Part shown: piece after piece, positions 47,623-57,819 of the stretch | How positions within the stretch are numbered: the stretch's first letter is position 1 | How the letters are laid out: each line of letters starts with the position of its first letter | Assembly: GCF_002777745.1 (NCBI RefSeq) | Contig: NZ_MEIO01000025.1 | Coordinates: forward strand, 62,001 to 126,000 | DNA: 64,000 bases | Origin: Snodgrassella alvi | GTDB taxonomy: Bacteria; Pseudomonadota; Gammaproteobacteria; Burkholderiales; Neisseriaceae | Direction of reading: 5' to 3' | Made by a program: the position numbers and the translations under genes | The notes under the pieces: generated by a model | What the model was told of the DNA's origin: nothing | Seen by the model: only the letters and a program-made list of their open reading frames with translations | Database searches by the model: none

Positions 47623-49605
47623 ATGACTTATCAAGTATTAGCCCGTAAATGGCGACCGAAAAAGTTTGCTGATTTAGTGGGACAGGAGCATGTAGTTAAG
47701 GCATTAGTAAATGCGCTTGATAAGGGACGCCTGCATCATGCGTATATGCTTACAGGCACGCGCGGGGTCGGCAAAACCACAATTGCCCGTATTCTGGCCA
47801 AGAGCCTGAATTGTTTACATGCAGAACATGGCGAACCGTGCAATCAGTGTGATTCATGTCGTCAGATTGATGCCGGTCGCTTTGTAGATGTGCTGGAGAT
47901 CGATGCTGCTTCCAATACCGGAATTGATAACATCCGTGAAGTATTGGAAAACGCACAATATGCGCCAACAATGGGGCGCTATAAAGTCTATATCATAGAC
48001 GAAGTGCATATGCTATCGAAAAGTGCATTCAATGCCATGCTCAAAACGCTGGAAGAACCACCGGAGCATGTCAAATTCATTCTGGCGACAACAGATCCAC
48101 AAAAAGTACCGATTACAGTTTTGAGCCGGTGTCTACAGTTTGTACTACGTAATTTGAATAGCACTCAGGTACATGATCATCTAGTTTATGTATTGCAGCA
48201 GGAGCAAATTGCTTATGAGGATGCTGCACTGCTGCTGTTAGGACGCGCTGCCGCCGGTTCAATGCGCGATGCGCTCAGTCTGCTTGATCAGGCGATTGCT
48301 ATTGGTTCAGGCAAGGTTACAGAGTCTGATGTACGCAATATGATTGGTGCAGTGGATAAAAGCTATCTTTATGCTTTACTTGAAGCTCTCGCTGCACGTG
48401 ATGGGCAGGCTTTGTTATCTAAAGCAGAAGAAATGGATAGTTGTGCAGTGGGTTTTGACAGTGCATTAACTGAGCTGGCATTGTTGCTACAGCGTTTGAG
48501 TATATTGCAATCTGTGCCTGCAGCAATTGGCACAAATGAGCCTGAATATGAAGCTTTAACCCGCTTTGCCAGTCTGTTTTCCGGTGAACAGATTCAGCTT
48601 TATTATCAGTGTGCCTTACGTGGTAAAGCTGATTTACCTTTAGCTCCAGATGAAAAAGCCGGGTTTGTGATGACGTTGCTGCGGATGCTTGCATTTGCAC
48701 CGCTTGCTGCGATGAGTGCACAGCGTTTGCATGGGCAGATTGACGGCACACAACTGCAAGAAGTACCAGTGTCAAACAATCAGGCAGCGTTTAAACCATC
48801 TGTTATTGAGCAAACTATGCCTGCTTCGGTTTCAGTATCTCAATCAGAGGAAGTTCCCCAGACAGATGCTGTACCACCGACACTGGCAGAATTGGAAACA
48901 GATATTGAGCCAACACCGGCAATGGCCGTTGGTAGCACAACAGAAAATATATCGCCATCAATTATGCACGCACCCCAGTCCGTAGTGGTCGGAGATGAAT
49001 TACCGCCACCATGGGAAAGTAGCGGTGATGATATGTCCCATGAATTGGTTAGCAATCTTGTTGCACCAGAATCGATGCATACAGAAGAAGCAGGTGAGCA
49101 TAAGGAGATATCTGCCAGAGAGCAGGATGAATATGGCGATACTTTGATACCGGCGCAGATTGATGCTACGGAAATAATTACAGCCAAGGATAACTTTCCA
49201 CCATTAACAGCAGAGAATTGGCCGGAAATTTTAAGTTTGCTGGCACACCGGTTAGGAGCAGTGCAGTTATTTAGCCAACATACAGCAATTGCTGCTTATG
49301 ATGAAAGTAATGGCGATTTGACTATTGCTCTGGCAGAGCAGGGTGAACCGACTGCCAATCGCGAGTTACTGAACCGGCTGGCTGAAACTCTTTCAGAAGT
49401 TTATGCTCGACCGATCCGGTTACATACCTGTAGCTGGCATGGGCAGAATGCGCTGGAAACGCCGCAAATGCGTCAACAACGATTACATACTGAACAGCAA
49501 CAACAGGCGCAGTCCATACTGGAGGCGCAGCCTGCGGTGCAAATGCTGATGGAAACATTTAATGCAAGCTGGGTGCCGGAAAGCTTGCGTTTGCATAAAG
49601 AATAA
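47623..49605 (+). CDS. dnaX: DNA polymerase III subunit tau
   Basis: The clamp-loader ATPase that organises the replisome. It is 660 residues from ATG 47623 (MTYQVLARKWRPKKFADLVG); an ATG two codons up and a TTG four codons up are also possible. Walker A is GTRGVGKTT, the zinc-binding cysteines are in the CLHAEHGEPCNQCDSC block, and DEVHML and LKTLEEPPEHVKF follow. Domain III ends near residue 365; a variable acidic/Pro-rich linker precedes the tau C-terminal region. I found no A-AAA-AAG slippery site near the expected codon, so gamma may not be produced by frameshift. It is followed by ybaB and recR. Confidence 0.95.
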   Translation: MTYQVLARKWRPKKFADLVGQEHVVKALVNALDKGRLHHAYMLTGTRGVGKTTIARILAKSLNCLHAEHGEPCNQCDSCRQIDAGRFVDVLEIDAASNTGIDNIREVLENAQYAPTMGRYKVYIIDEVHMLSKSAFNAMLKTLEEPPEHVKFILATTDPQKVPITVLSRCLQFVLRNLNSTQVHDHLVYVLQQEQIAYEDAALLLLGRAAAGSMRDALSLLDQAIAIGSGKVTESDVRNMIGAVDKSYLYALLEALAARDGQALLSKAEEMDSCAVGFDSALTELALLLQRLSILQSVPAAIGTNEPEYEALTRFASLFSGEQIQLYYQCALRGKADLPLAPDEKAGFVMTLLRMLAFAPLAAMSAQRLHGQIDGTQLQEVPVSNNQAAFKPSVIEQTMPASVSVSQSEEVPQTDAVPPTLAELETDIEPTPAMAVGSTTENISPSIMHAPQSVVVGDELPPPWESSGDDMSHELVSNLVAPESMHTEEAGEHKEISAREQDEYGDTLIPAQIDATEIITAKDNFPPLTAENWPEILSLLAHRLGAVQLFSQHTAIAAYDESNGDLTIALAEQGEPTANRELLNRLAETLSEVYARPIRLHTCSWHGQNALETPQMRQQRLHTEQQQQAQSILEAQPAVQMLMETFNASWVPESLRLHKE

Positions 49606-49659
49606 TTGCAATATTTTATTTGATTTTTTCCCTTAAATTCGAAGTATAAGGAAGTTATT

Positions 49660-50001
49660 ATGTTTGGAAAAGCAGGTTTGAGTGGTTTGATGAAGCAGGC
49701 GCAGCAAATGCAGGAACGCATGAAAAAAGCGCAGGCAGAATTAGCTAATGTGGAAGTGGAAGGCGAATCTGGTGCCGGTATGGTTAAAGTAACTATGAAC
49801 TGCCATTATGGGGTGAAGCGTATTCATATTGATGATAACCTGTTAGCTGATGCTGCTGATGACAAAGAGATGCTGGAAGATTTGATTGCTGCTGCTGTTA
49901 ATGATGCTGTGCGTAAAGCAGAAGCGACTTCTTCTGAACGGATGGGACAATTTACTCAGGGTATGAATCTGCCGGCAGGCATGGGTGATTTTTTTAAATA
50001 A
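49660..50001 (+). CDS. ybaB: YbaB/EbfC nucleoid-associated protein
   Basis: A small DNA-binding dimer found next to dnaX and recR in most bacteria. It has 113 residues, Met/Gln-rich helix first ([20 protein letters not shown]) followed by the beta-strand segment [20 protein letters not shown] and a C-terminal helix. AAGGAAG lies 7 bases upstream. It lies between dnaX and recR, 54 and 176 bases away. Its binding sites and exact role are not settled in the family. Confidence 0.93.
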   Translation: MFGKAGLSGLMKQAQQMQERMKKAQAELANVEVEGESGAGMVKVTMNCHYGVKRIHIDDNLLADAADDKEMLEDLIAAAVNDAVRKAEATSSERMGQFTQGMNLPAGMGDFFK

Positions 50002-50016
50002 TACATTGTGATAATG

Positions 50017-50045
50017 GGAGAGTAATCTTGGGATGATTATTCTCC
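50017..50045 (+). terminator. Stem-loop between ybaB and recR
   Basis: GGAGAGTAATC (50017-50027) and GATTATTCTCC (50035-50045) pair with one G-U around a 7-base loop. There is no T-tract, so it may only reduce read-through into recR. Confidence 0.5.
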
Positions 50046-50177
50046 ATAGAAGCGGTAGGATTTCCCACTAATTAATTTTTGCAGGTAAAAATAAAATTAA
50101 TTTGCCTGTTGTTAATTACGCTTGATGCGGGTTTACTAATATATTGAATCGGCACCGATTCATTGGTGAGTAACAGA

Positions 50178-50783
50178 ATGAGAACCAAATCTACTGATGC
50201 ATTGAGTCGTTTAACAAACGCATTGAAGGTTTTACCGAATGTTGGTCCTAAAACAGCGCAGCGCATGGCCTATGAATTGTTACAGCATAAACGTGCCGGT
50301 GCTGAAGAATTAGTGGCCGCTATTCAGGCGGCCTTGTTGCAGGTACATCATTGTCGTTTGTGTAATACTTTTTGCGAGGGTGAATTGTGCAATATCTGTG
50401 CGGATGAACAGCGCGATTCTAAACGGTTGATGATTGTGCATATGCCGGTAGATGTGGCCAGTATGGAGGCTGCCAATTGTCATGATGGCCTGTATTTTGT
50501 GCTGATGGGGCAGGTTAGCCCAGCTCAAGGTGCGGATTTACAGGCGATTGCACTGGATAAGCTGATTACCCGTCTGCAGGAGCATGAAGTAGATGAAATT
50601 ATCATTGCCACCAGTTTCACAGCAGATGGGGATGCAACAGCTTATATTCTGTCTCAGTTATTAGCAGATTTTCCGGCTAAAATCACCAGACTGGCACGCG
50701 GAATGCCTTTAGGTGGGGAACTGGAATATGTAGATGCCGGTACGTTAGCACAGGCTGTTTATGAGCGACGCAACATTAAATGA
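50178..50783 (+). CDS. recR: Recombination mediator protein RecR
   Basis: Acts with RecO and RecF to load RecA on gapped DNA. The start is ATG 50178 (201 residues), with GGTGAG 7-8 bases upstream; TTG 50163 and GTG 50166 are in frame but less likely. An N-terminal helix-hairpin-helix (LTNALKVLPNVGPKTAQRMA) precedes the four-cysteine zinc finger CRLCNTFCEGELCNIC. The Toprim domain follows, from SKRLMIVHMPVDVASMEAAN, ending in ARGMPLGGELEYVD. It is last of dnaX-ybaB-recR. Confidence 0.96.
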   Translation: MRTKSTDALSRLTNALKVLPNVGPKTAQRMAYELLQHKRAGAEELVAAIQAALLQVHHCRLCNTFCEGELCNICADEQRDSKRLMIVHMPVDVASMEAANCHDGLYFVLMGQVSPAQGADLQAIALDKLITRLQEHEVDEIIIATSFTADGDATAYILSQLLADFPAKITRLARGMPLGGELEYVDAGTLAQAVYERRNIK

Positions 50784-51186
50784 GTTTCGGTCACCTAATA
50801 TATTATTTGTATAATATATCATCAGTATGATTAACCTGACTGCATACGATTTGAAGATTAATTTAATCTTTTCAAAACCGATGTGTAGCTTTATAACAGT
50901 GACAGTCTTGATATTTTAGCTTTAGACAGCTGCAAAATCATACTCGTTTGCTAATTCTCTTCAATATTTTAATGAACTAATAAAGGCGCTGCGTTTTTGC
51001 TGAAATACTCTATAAAAATATTTATATTTATGGGATTTCGCTAAAAAAATAATAATATGCTATTTGTTTGTTAATTTACTTACTGTTAATGGTGTTAATC
51101 GGTTTATTAATTGTTATTAATAAACCGATTGATGTGGTTATTAGTTATGTTATTACCTGTCTTTAGGATGCTTCAGGGAAATAATG
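50784..51186. other. Convergent spacer between recR and ilvA
   Basis: About 400 AT-rich bases between convergent genes. Apart from the perfect 14-base-arm palindrome at 51097-51130 I see nothing in it. Confidence 0.45.
51097..51130 (-). terminator. Perfect 14-base stem-loop after ilvA
   Basis: AATCGGTTTATTAA (51097-51110) and TTAATAAACCGATT (51117-51130) with a 6-base loop. It lies 57 bases past the ilvA stop. There is no T-tract behind it on either strand, so it may be a terminator or only a stabilising hairpin. Confidence 0.55.
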
Positions 51187-52722
51187 TTAATGTTTAGCTG
51201 ATGGTTCGCTCAGAAATAGCTGATAGGCAGTGTTGTGGGTTTGTTCCTGATATGTGTAGCCAAGATTATTAAGAAATGTATGAAATTTTTGTGCGTCGGC
51301 AGGAGGGATGTCTAAGCCTACTAATACGCGGCCGAAGTCGGCACCATGATTGCGATAGTGAAACAGGGTGATATTCCAGTCTGATTGCATATGGATTAAG
51401 AAGCGTCTTAATGCGCCCGGCCGTTCTGGGAATTCAAAGCTGATGAGGTGTTCGTTGGCTACTTTGTTGGTGCGTCCACCCACCATATAGCGGATGTGCA
51501 GTTTGGCCATTTCGTTATGGGTTAGATCCAGTGTGGGTAGGCCGTTGTTATTCAGTTCTTGTGTAATGCGCTGTAAGTCGGCGGTATCATTACTCTGGAT
51601 GCCGACAAAGATATGAGCTTGCTGGTTGTCTCCATAGCGATAATTAAATTCGGTAATACTTCTGTTGCCAATTAGGTCGATGAAGTGACGGAAACTGCCC
51701 GGTTTTTCTGGGATGGTAACGGCAAAAATGCCTTCGTGACCTTCTGTTAGTTCACAGCGTTCAGATACATGGCGTAGTTGGTGAAAATTCATGTTTGCGC
51801 CACTGGTTACTGCAATCAGGTTTTGATGCTGGCATTGATTACGGGCAATATAGGCTTTCATGCCAGCCAGTGCTAGGGCTCCGGATGTTTCGGTTATACT
51901 GCGGGTATCATCAAATATGTCTTTTATTGCGGCGCAGATGCTATCGGTGTCTACTGTTATGATGTCATCAAGCAGGTCACGGCATAGGGCGAATGTTTCT
52001 TCACCCACCAGTTTTACGGCTGTACCATCGGCAAATAGGCCAACTTCTCTTAATTCTATGCGTTTGCCTGCGGCGATGGATTGTTTCATAGCACAGGCGT
52101 CTTCGGTTTCTACGCCTATAATTTTGATTTCAGGACGTACATTTTTTATGTAGGCTGCTACACCGGCTGCAAGGCCGCCTCCGCCAATAGCTACGAAAAT
52201 GGCATCTATTGGTTTGGGGTGCTGTCGTAGTATTTCCATGCCGATGGTGCCTTGTCCCGCAATTACATCTGGGTCATCAAAGGGGGGGATGTAGGTAAGG
52301 CCGCTTTGGGCAACTAGCTGCATGGCATGGTTGTAGGCGTCGTTGTAAGATTCTCCTGCCAGTACTACTTTGCCACCGCGTTTTTTGACGGCGTCTATTT
52401 TGATTTGTGGTGTGGTTTGGGGCATGACGATGGTGGCTTTACAACCTAGTTTTTGTGCTGAAAGTGCAACTCCTTGGGCGTGGTTGCCAGCGGAGGCGGT
52501 AATTACGCCTTTTTTCAGGGCACTGCTATGCAGTTTGGCCATTTTGTTATAGGCACCGCGGATTTTAAAAGAAAATACGGGTTGTAAATCTTCCCGTTTC
52601 AGCCAGATGTGGTTGTTCAGGCGGTCGGACAGGTTGGCAGCATAATCCAGTGGGGTTTCGATGGCTACGTCGTAAACAGCGGCGGTAAGGATACGGGTAA
52701 GGTAGTTTGTGTGATTGTTCAT
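51187..52722 (-). CDS. ilvA: Threonine ammonia-lyase, biosynthetic
   Basis: Deaminates threonine to 2-oxobutanoate, the first step of isoleucine synthesis; uses pyridoxal phosphate and is normally inhibited by isoleucine. It has 511 residues. The PLP lysine is Lys53 in PVFSFKIRGAYNKM, the glycine loop is GGGGLAAGVAAYI, and the ASAGNHAQGVA phosphate loop is present. Two tandem ACT-like domains occupy the last about 170 residues (EKPGSFRHFIDLIG and ERPGALRRFLIHM), marking the regulated biosynthetic form. thrC upstream in the window supplies its substrate, but the genes are far apart. Confidence 0.97.
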   Translation of the reverse strand: MNNHTNYLTRILTAAVYDVAIETPLDYAANLSDRLNNHIWLKREDLQPVFSFKIRGAYNKMAKLHSSALKKGVITASAGNHAQGVALSAQKLGCKATIVMPQTTPQIKIDAVKKRGGKVVLAGESYNDAYNHAMQLVAQSGLTYIPPFDDPDVIAGQGTIGMEILRQHPKPIDAIFVAIGGGGLAAGVAAYIKNVRPEIKIIGVETEDACAMKQSIAAGKRIELREVGLFADGTAVKLVGEETFALCRDLLDDIITVDTDSICAAIKDIFDDTRSITETSGALALAGMKAYIARNQCQHQNLIAVTSGANMNFHQLRHVSERCELTEGHEGIFAVTIPEKPGSFRHFIDLIGNRSITEFNYRYGDNQQAHIFVGIQSNDTADLQRITQELNNNGLPTLDLTHNEMAKLHIRYMVGGRTNKVANEHLISFEFPERPGALRRFLIHMQSDWNITLFHYRNHGADFGRVLVGLDIPPADAQKFHTFLNNLGYTYQEQTHNTAYQLFLSEPSAKH

Positions 52723-52927
52723 GATTTGTAGTAAGGGTATGCCTGATTTGGTTATGTGGTTTATCTGCTTAACTTAATTCATCCAAAATTAACGATAACG
52801 CGGCTGTTTTTTTTATGCAAGTAAATTTGTCAGTATGGCTTATTTTGTGCAGACATCTGTTTATAATAATGGGTTCGGGATGGGATAAATGTCAGTTAAT
52901 TCGGATTTGAATGTGATAATAGGTATC

Positions 52928-54067
52928 ATGAGAAATTTTTTTTGTTGGCTATGTGCGGCTATGCTGATGGCTGTGCTGCCATTGGCTCAGGCGGTGACTT
53001 TGCCTGAAATCAATGCTGCTGCCTATGCTGTGGCTGATGTGCAAAGCGGTATGATTCTGGCCAGCCGAGATAAGGATGCACGGATTGAGCCGGCAGCACT
53101 GACAAAACTGATGACTGCCTATTTGGTTTTTGATGCTTTGCACAGTGGCAAGCTGAAAGCCCGGCAACCGTTGAAGATTTCGGCTGCCGGATGGCAGACA
53201 GACGGTAGCCGTATGTTTTTACAGCAAGGTATGCCGGTAAATGCAGAAACGGTGGTACAGGGTATGCTGGTGGTTTCTGCCAATGATGCGGCGATTACGT
53301 TGGCTGAAGCGGTTAGCGGTGGGGAGAAGGCGTTTGTACGGCGTATGAATGCAGAGGCTCAAAGAATGGGGCTGGTAAATACTCACTTTGTTAATTGCAC
53401 TGGATTACCGGCAGAAGGGCAATACAGTAGTGTGGGTGATTTGTTGCTGCTGGCACAGGCATTGGTGCGTGATTTTCCTGAATATCAGGATTGGTTTGCT
53501 AAGAAATCGTTTTCTTATAATGGGACTACTCAGTTAAATCGTAATTTGTTGTTGTTTCGTGATGATCAGGTGGATGGGCTGGCTGTGGGTTATACTATCA
53601 ATGGTGGTTATAATCTGGCGGTGAGCAGTAAGCGTAATGAGCGCAGGGTTATTGCGGTGCTGGTAGGTGCGGACAGTAGTGAGGCCAGAGCAGCAGAAGG
53701 CAGTAAGTTGTTAAGCTGGGCTCTGACTTCTTTTAATACAGCCAGATTGTATCCAGCCAGCCATAAGGTGGCCGATATTGCTGTTTATAAGGGGGCGCAT
53801 GGTAAGGTAGCTGTGGGTTTTTTACGTGATGCTTATGTTACTTTGCCATCTGGTGGTGTAAAGCAGTTATCACTTGAGTTGGAAGCGGTGCAGCCGGTGG
53901 TGGCACCGGTGCGTAAAGGGCAGGGTATGGGTACTTTAAAGTTGCTGGCCGGTAAGCAGGTTGTTGCTCAGCTGGAAGTGGTGGCTTTGGATAATGTGGG
54001 TGAAGCTGGCTGGTTTAGCCGCTGGCTGGATAATGTGTGTTTATGGTGGCGCAGTATTTTTGGCTGA
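52928..54067 (+). CDS. PBP5/6-type D-Ala-D-Ala carboxypeptidase homologue lacking catalytic residues
   Basis: By sequence a member of the DacA/DacC family, which trims pentapeptides in the periplasm. I favour ATG 52928 (379 residues, signal peptide MRNFFCWLCAAMLMAVLPLA, cleavage after AQA near 22), though ATG 52889, with GGGAT upstream, would add 13 residues. The SxxK motif reads PAALTK: the nucleophilic serine is Ala57 (codon GCA at 53096-53098), Lys60 is kept. SAN is intact (117-119). The KTG box is AVG (219-221, GCT at 53582-53584). So both the nucleophile and the KTG lysine are lost, while SRMFL, NTHFVNCTGLP and the C-terminal amphipathic membrane anchor (WFSRWLDNVCLWWRSIFG) remain. It probably binds or scaffolds rather than hydrolyses. 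The reading frame is intact. Closed by a strong terminator. Confidence 0.85.
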   Translation: MRNFFCWLCAAMLMAVLPLAQAVTLPEINAAAYAVADVQSGMILASRDKDARIEPAALTKLMTAYLVFDALHSGKLKARQPLKISAAGWQTDGSRMFLQQGMPVNAETVVQGMLVVSANDAAITLAEAVSGGEKAFVRRMNAEAQRMGLVNTHFVNCTGLPAEGQYSSVGDLLLLAQALVRDFPEYQDWFAKKSFSYNGTTQLNRNLLLFRDDQVDGLAVGYTINGGYNLAVSSKRNERRVIAVLVGADSSEARAAEGSKLLSWALTSFNTARLYPASHKVADIAVYKGAHGKVAVGFLRDAYVTLPSGGVKQLSLELEAVQPVVAPVRKGQGMGTLKLLAGKQVVAQLEVVALDNVGEAGWFSRWLDNVCLWWRSIFG

Positions 54068-54217
54068 TATGCTATGTTATAGGTAATAAGTTGGCTGATA
54101 TTTTTAGCTGGTTTTAAAGTGCTTGCTACTATAAGTTGCGGTGGCTAATTGGTAATATGGATCGGGCTGATGAAATTGCTTGAAAGGTGTATTTTTGAGC
54201 CTTGGCTAAGTTTATTT

Positions 54218-54251
54218 AAAAGAAAACCCATCTACTGATGGGTTTTCTTTT
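54218..54251. terminator. Bidirectional terminator between the dacC-like gene and purA
   Basis: AAAAGAAAACCCATC (54218-54232) and GATGGGTTTTCTTTT (54237-54251) form a perfect 15-base stem around TACT, with A- and T-tracts that serve both convergent genes. Confidence 0.95.
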
Positions 54252-54260
54252 TTGCATTAA

Positions 54261-55571
<1,311 letters not shown>

Positions 55572-55590
55572 CTATAAGGGTTAATTATTG

Positions 55591-56742
55591 CTACAAAGGA
55601 ATCAGCTGCCATTGCTGGTTTTGCCAGATTAGTTGGCGATCGCATCCTTTGACATTGTTGCATTCAGGGGTGTAATCGATGATGACGCATTCACCGGCTG
55701 AACGCAGTTGCTCTATTTCGTTTTTTGCAGCTGTGGCATCGTGCACGCTGACTTTTATGCCGCGCAGTTTTTCTACTGGAGGCAGATGCCCGATTAAATC
55801 ACGTAAGTCAAAACTGAAACCGGAAGCAGGGCGACTACGGCCGAAGTATTTACCTAAGCCATCATAGCGGCCGCCACGTGCCAGGGCATCTGGCCAGTTT
55901 TCACTATAGGCGGCAAACAGTAATCCGGTATGGTAGTTGTCTACTCTCAGTTCACTCAAGTCGATAAATATGTTGTAGTTGGTGAAAGTTGTGCAGATTT
56001 GCTGTAGTTGCTGTAATGCCTGATGAATTTCCGGTAAATCCGGCAATGAGGCTTTGGCAGTCTGTAATACTTTCTGGGTACCATATAGGGTGGGTAATGC
56101 TACAAATGCATTAATCCATTGTTCTGGAAGCTGCCATTGCTGCACGTATTGCTGTACGGCAGCCACATCTTTTGCCTGCATGAGCTGCAACAGGGAGGCA
56201 GCCTGTTGTGTTTCCAGTTTGGCAGCTCTGGCCAGTGTGTGAAAGATACCTATGTGACCTAGTGATAAGGTTGGTTCGGGTACATTGACTATGGCCAGAC
56301 TTTTAAGCATTAAATCTATCAGTTCGATGTCTGCTTCAATGCAAGCATGGCCGTAGAGTTCTGCGCCAATCTGTAAAGGTTCTCGTGTGCTTAAGAAGCC
56401 ATCCGGACGTGCATGGAGCACCGAACCGGCATAGCACAGGCGGTTTACGCCGCTATTGGCAGAAAGCAGGTGGGCATCAATGCGGGCAACTTGTGGGGTG
56501 ATGTCTGCACGTAGTCCAAGCTGACGGCCGCTGAGTTGGTCAACAACCCGGATGGTTTTTAGGGACAAACCCTCATCAATATGGGTTAGTAAAGATTGGC
56601 TGTACTCGAGTAGAGGGGGGCTGACAAGTTCGTAGCCATAAACGCGATAAAGTGCTAACAGCTGTTCTTTGGCGCTTTCCAACTGGCGCGCCGTTGAAGG
56701 AAGGATGTCGGCAATGTATTCGGGTAATTGCCAAGACTGCAT
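55591..56742 (-). CDS. hisZ: ATP phosphoribosyltransferase regulatory subunit
   Basis: A catalytically inactive histidyl-tRNA-synthetase paralogue that activates the short form of HisG in histidine synthesis. The start is Met 56742 (383 residues): AGGA lies 7 bases upstream. An alternative start at 56769 adds nine residues. The class-II aminoacyl-tRNA synthetase core is recognisable (YELVSPPLLEYSQSLL, GRQLGLRADITPQVARI, GGRYDGLGKYFGR), but HisS-specific motif residues are missing. Its partner hisG is not in the window. It is cotranscribed with purA. Confidence 0.94.
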   Translation of the reverse strand: MQSWQLPEYIADILPSTARQLESAKEQLLALYRVYGYELVSPPLLEYSQSLLTHIDEGLSLKTIRVVDQLSGRQLGLRADITPQVARIDAHLLSANSGVNRLCYAGSVLHARPDGFLSTREPLQIGAELYGHACIEADIELIDLMLKSLAIVNVPEPTLSLGHIGIFHTLARAAKLETQQAASLLQLMQAKDVAAVQQYVQQWQLPEQWINAFVALPTLYGTQKVLQTAKASLPDLPEIHQALQQLQQICTTFTNYNIFIDLSELRVDNYHTGLLFAAYSENWPDALARGGRYDGLGKYFGRSRPASGFSFDLRDLIGHLPPVEKLRGIKVSVHDATAAKNEIEQLRSAGECVIIDYTPECNNVKGCDRQLIWQNQQWQLIPL

Positions 56743-56894
56743 TGATATTCCTAACAAAATACAAGCCACACTGAATCTTGATGAAACGGTGTGACGTGGA
56801 CATGAAAAGGCAGGTAAATGCTGTGCCTGTGGTCTATTAAGACATCACTTTATCACAAGTTAACGTTTTTATACCAGTGACAATTATGGCTAAG

Positions 56895-57713
56895 TTACCA
56901 TTTTACCCAGCCTGTAGCCCATGTAAGTAAAATGATGCCGCCAAATATAATCCGGTACCAAGCAAAGGGGATATAGTTTTTGTGGGCAACAAAGCGTAGT
57001 AATGCTTTTACGGCTATGAGTGCGGAGAGAAATGCTGCTACGAATCCAATGGCGATTAAAAGTAAGTCGTCGCGGGTAAATTCATTCAGATGTTTAAGCA
57101 TGTCGTAGCCGGTGGCGGCAATCATGACTGGTACAGCCAGAAAAAATGAAAATTCTGTGGCCGCTTTGCGTTCAATACCCCATAGCATGCCGCCCATAAT
57201 GGTACTGCCGGAGCGGGAAGTTCCCGGAATCAGCGCCAATATTTGTGCTAGCCCCACTATAAGTGCATCGCGCGGACGCATTTCTTCTACGCTTTTGACT
57301 TTAGGTTCAATGCGGCTCTGGCGCTTTTCAATCCAGAGAATCAGTAGGCCGCCGATAACCAGAGCGGTGGCAACGGTGATGGGATTGAACAGGTAATGTT
57401 TGATTTGTTCGCTGAACAGTAATCCCATGACGGCTGCGGGAATAAAGGCGATGGCCAGATTGAGTACAAAACGGTTGGTGGCAGGCTCTTTGCCGATATG
57501 GGTGATGATATGAGCAAAGCGATGCTTGTATTCAAAAACAATAGCGAGAATTGCACCTAGCTGAATGGTGATGTCGAATACTTCGCCTGTAGTCTGGAAT
57601 TTGAGCAGGTTGCCAACGACAATCAGATGGCCAGTACTGGAAACCGGCAAAAATTCGGTTAAGCCTTCGACGATGCCCAGTATGAGGGCTTTTAGAAATA
57701 ATATGATATCCAT
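56895..57713 (-). CDS. uppP: Undecaprenyl-diphosphatase (UppP/BacA)
   Basis: Recycles undecaprenyl diphosphate to the monophosphate carrier for cell-wall precursors; confers bacitracin tolerance. It has 272 residues and about eight helices. The catalytic strings [15 protein letters not shown] (about 16-30) and [10 protein letters not shown] (near residue 164) are intact, as is the inverted-repeat topology. It sits 106 bases after dsbA, with a hairpin between, and separate from hisZ-purA. Confidence 0.97.
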   Translation of the reverse strand: MDIILFLKALILGIVEGLTEFLPVSSTGHLIVVGNLLKFQTTGEVFDITIQLGAILAIVFEYKHRFAHIITHIGKEPATNRFVLNLAIAFIPAAVMGLLFSEQIKHYLFNPITVATALVIGGLLILWIEKRQSRIEPKVKSVEEMRPRDALIVGLAQILALIPGTSRSGSTIMGGMLWGIERKAATEFSFFLAVPVMIAATGYDMLKHLNEFTRDDLLLIAIGFVAAFLSALIAVKALLRFVAHKNYIPFAWYRIIFGGIILLTWATGWVKW

Positions 57714-57765
57714 TTTGTTTACGGTGCTTTGTGCATTGATGCTATGATTTTATGCAAAACAGCAA

Positions 57766-57801
57766 AATAATAGTGTGTTTAGGGGTAAACACACTATTAT
57801 T
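57766..57801 (-). terminator. Terminator after dsbA
   Basis: AATAATAGTGTGTTTA (57766-57781) and TAAACACACTATTATT (57786-57801) are exact complements around GGGG. On the minus strand the stem is followed by TTGCTGTTTT, a weak T-tract. Confidence 0.8.
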
Positions 57802-57819
57802 CTGATTATAGATTAAGAT

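Noticed and set aside
51187-52722. ilvA as catabolic threonine deaminase
   Set aside because: Two ACT-like regulatory domains and the length of 511 residues mark the biosynthetic form.
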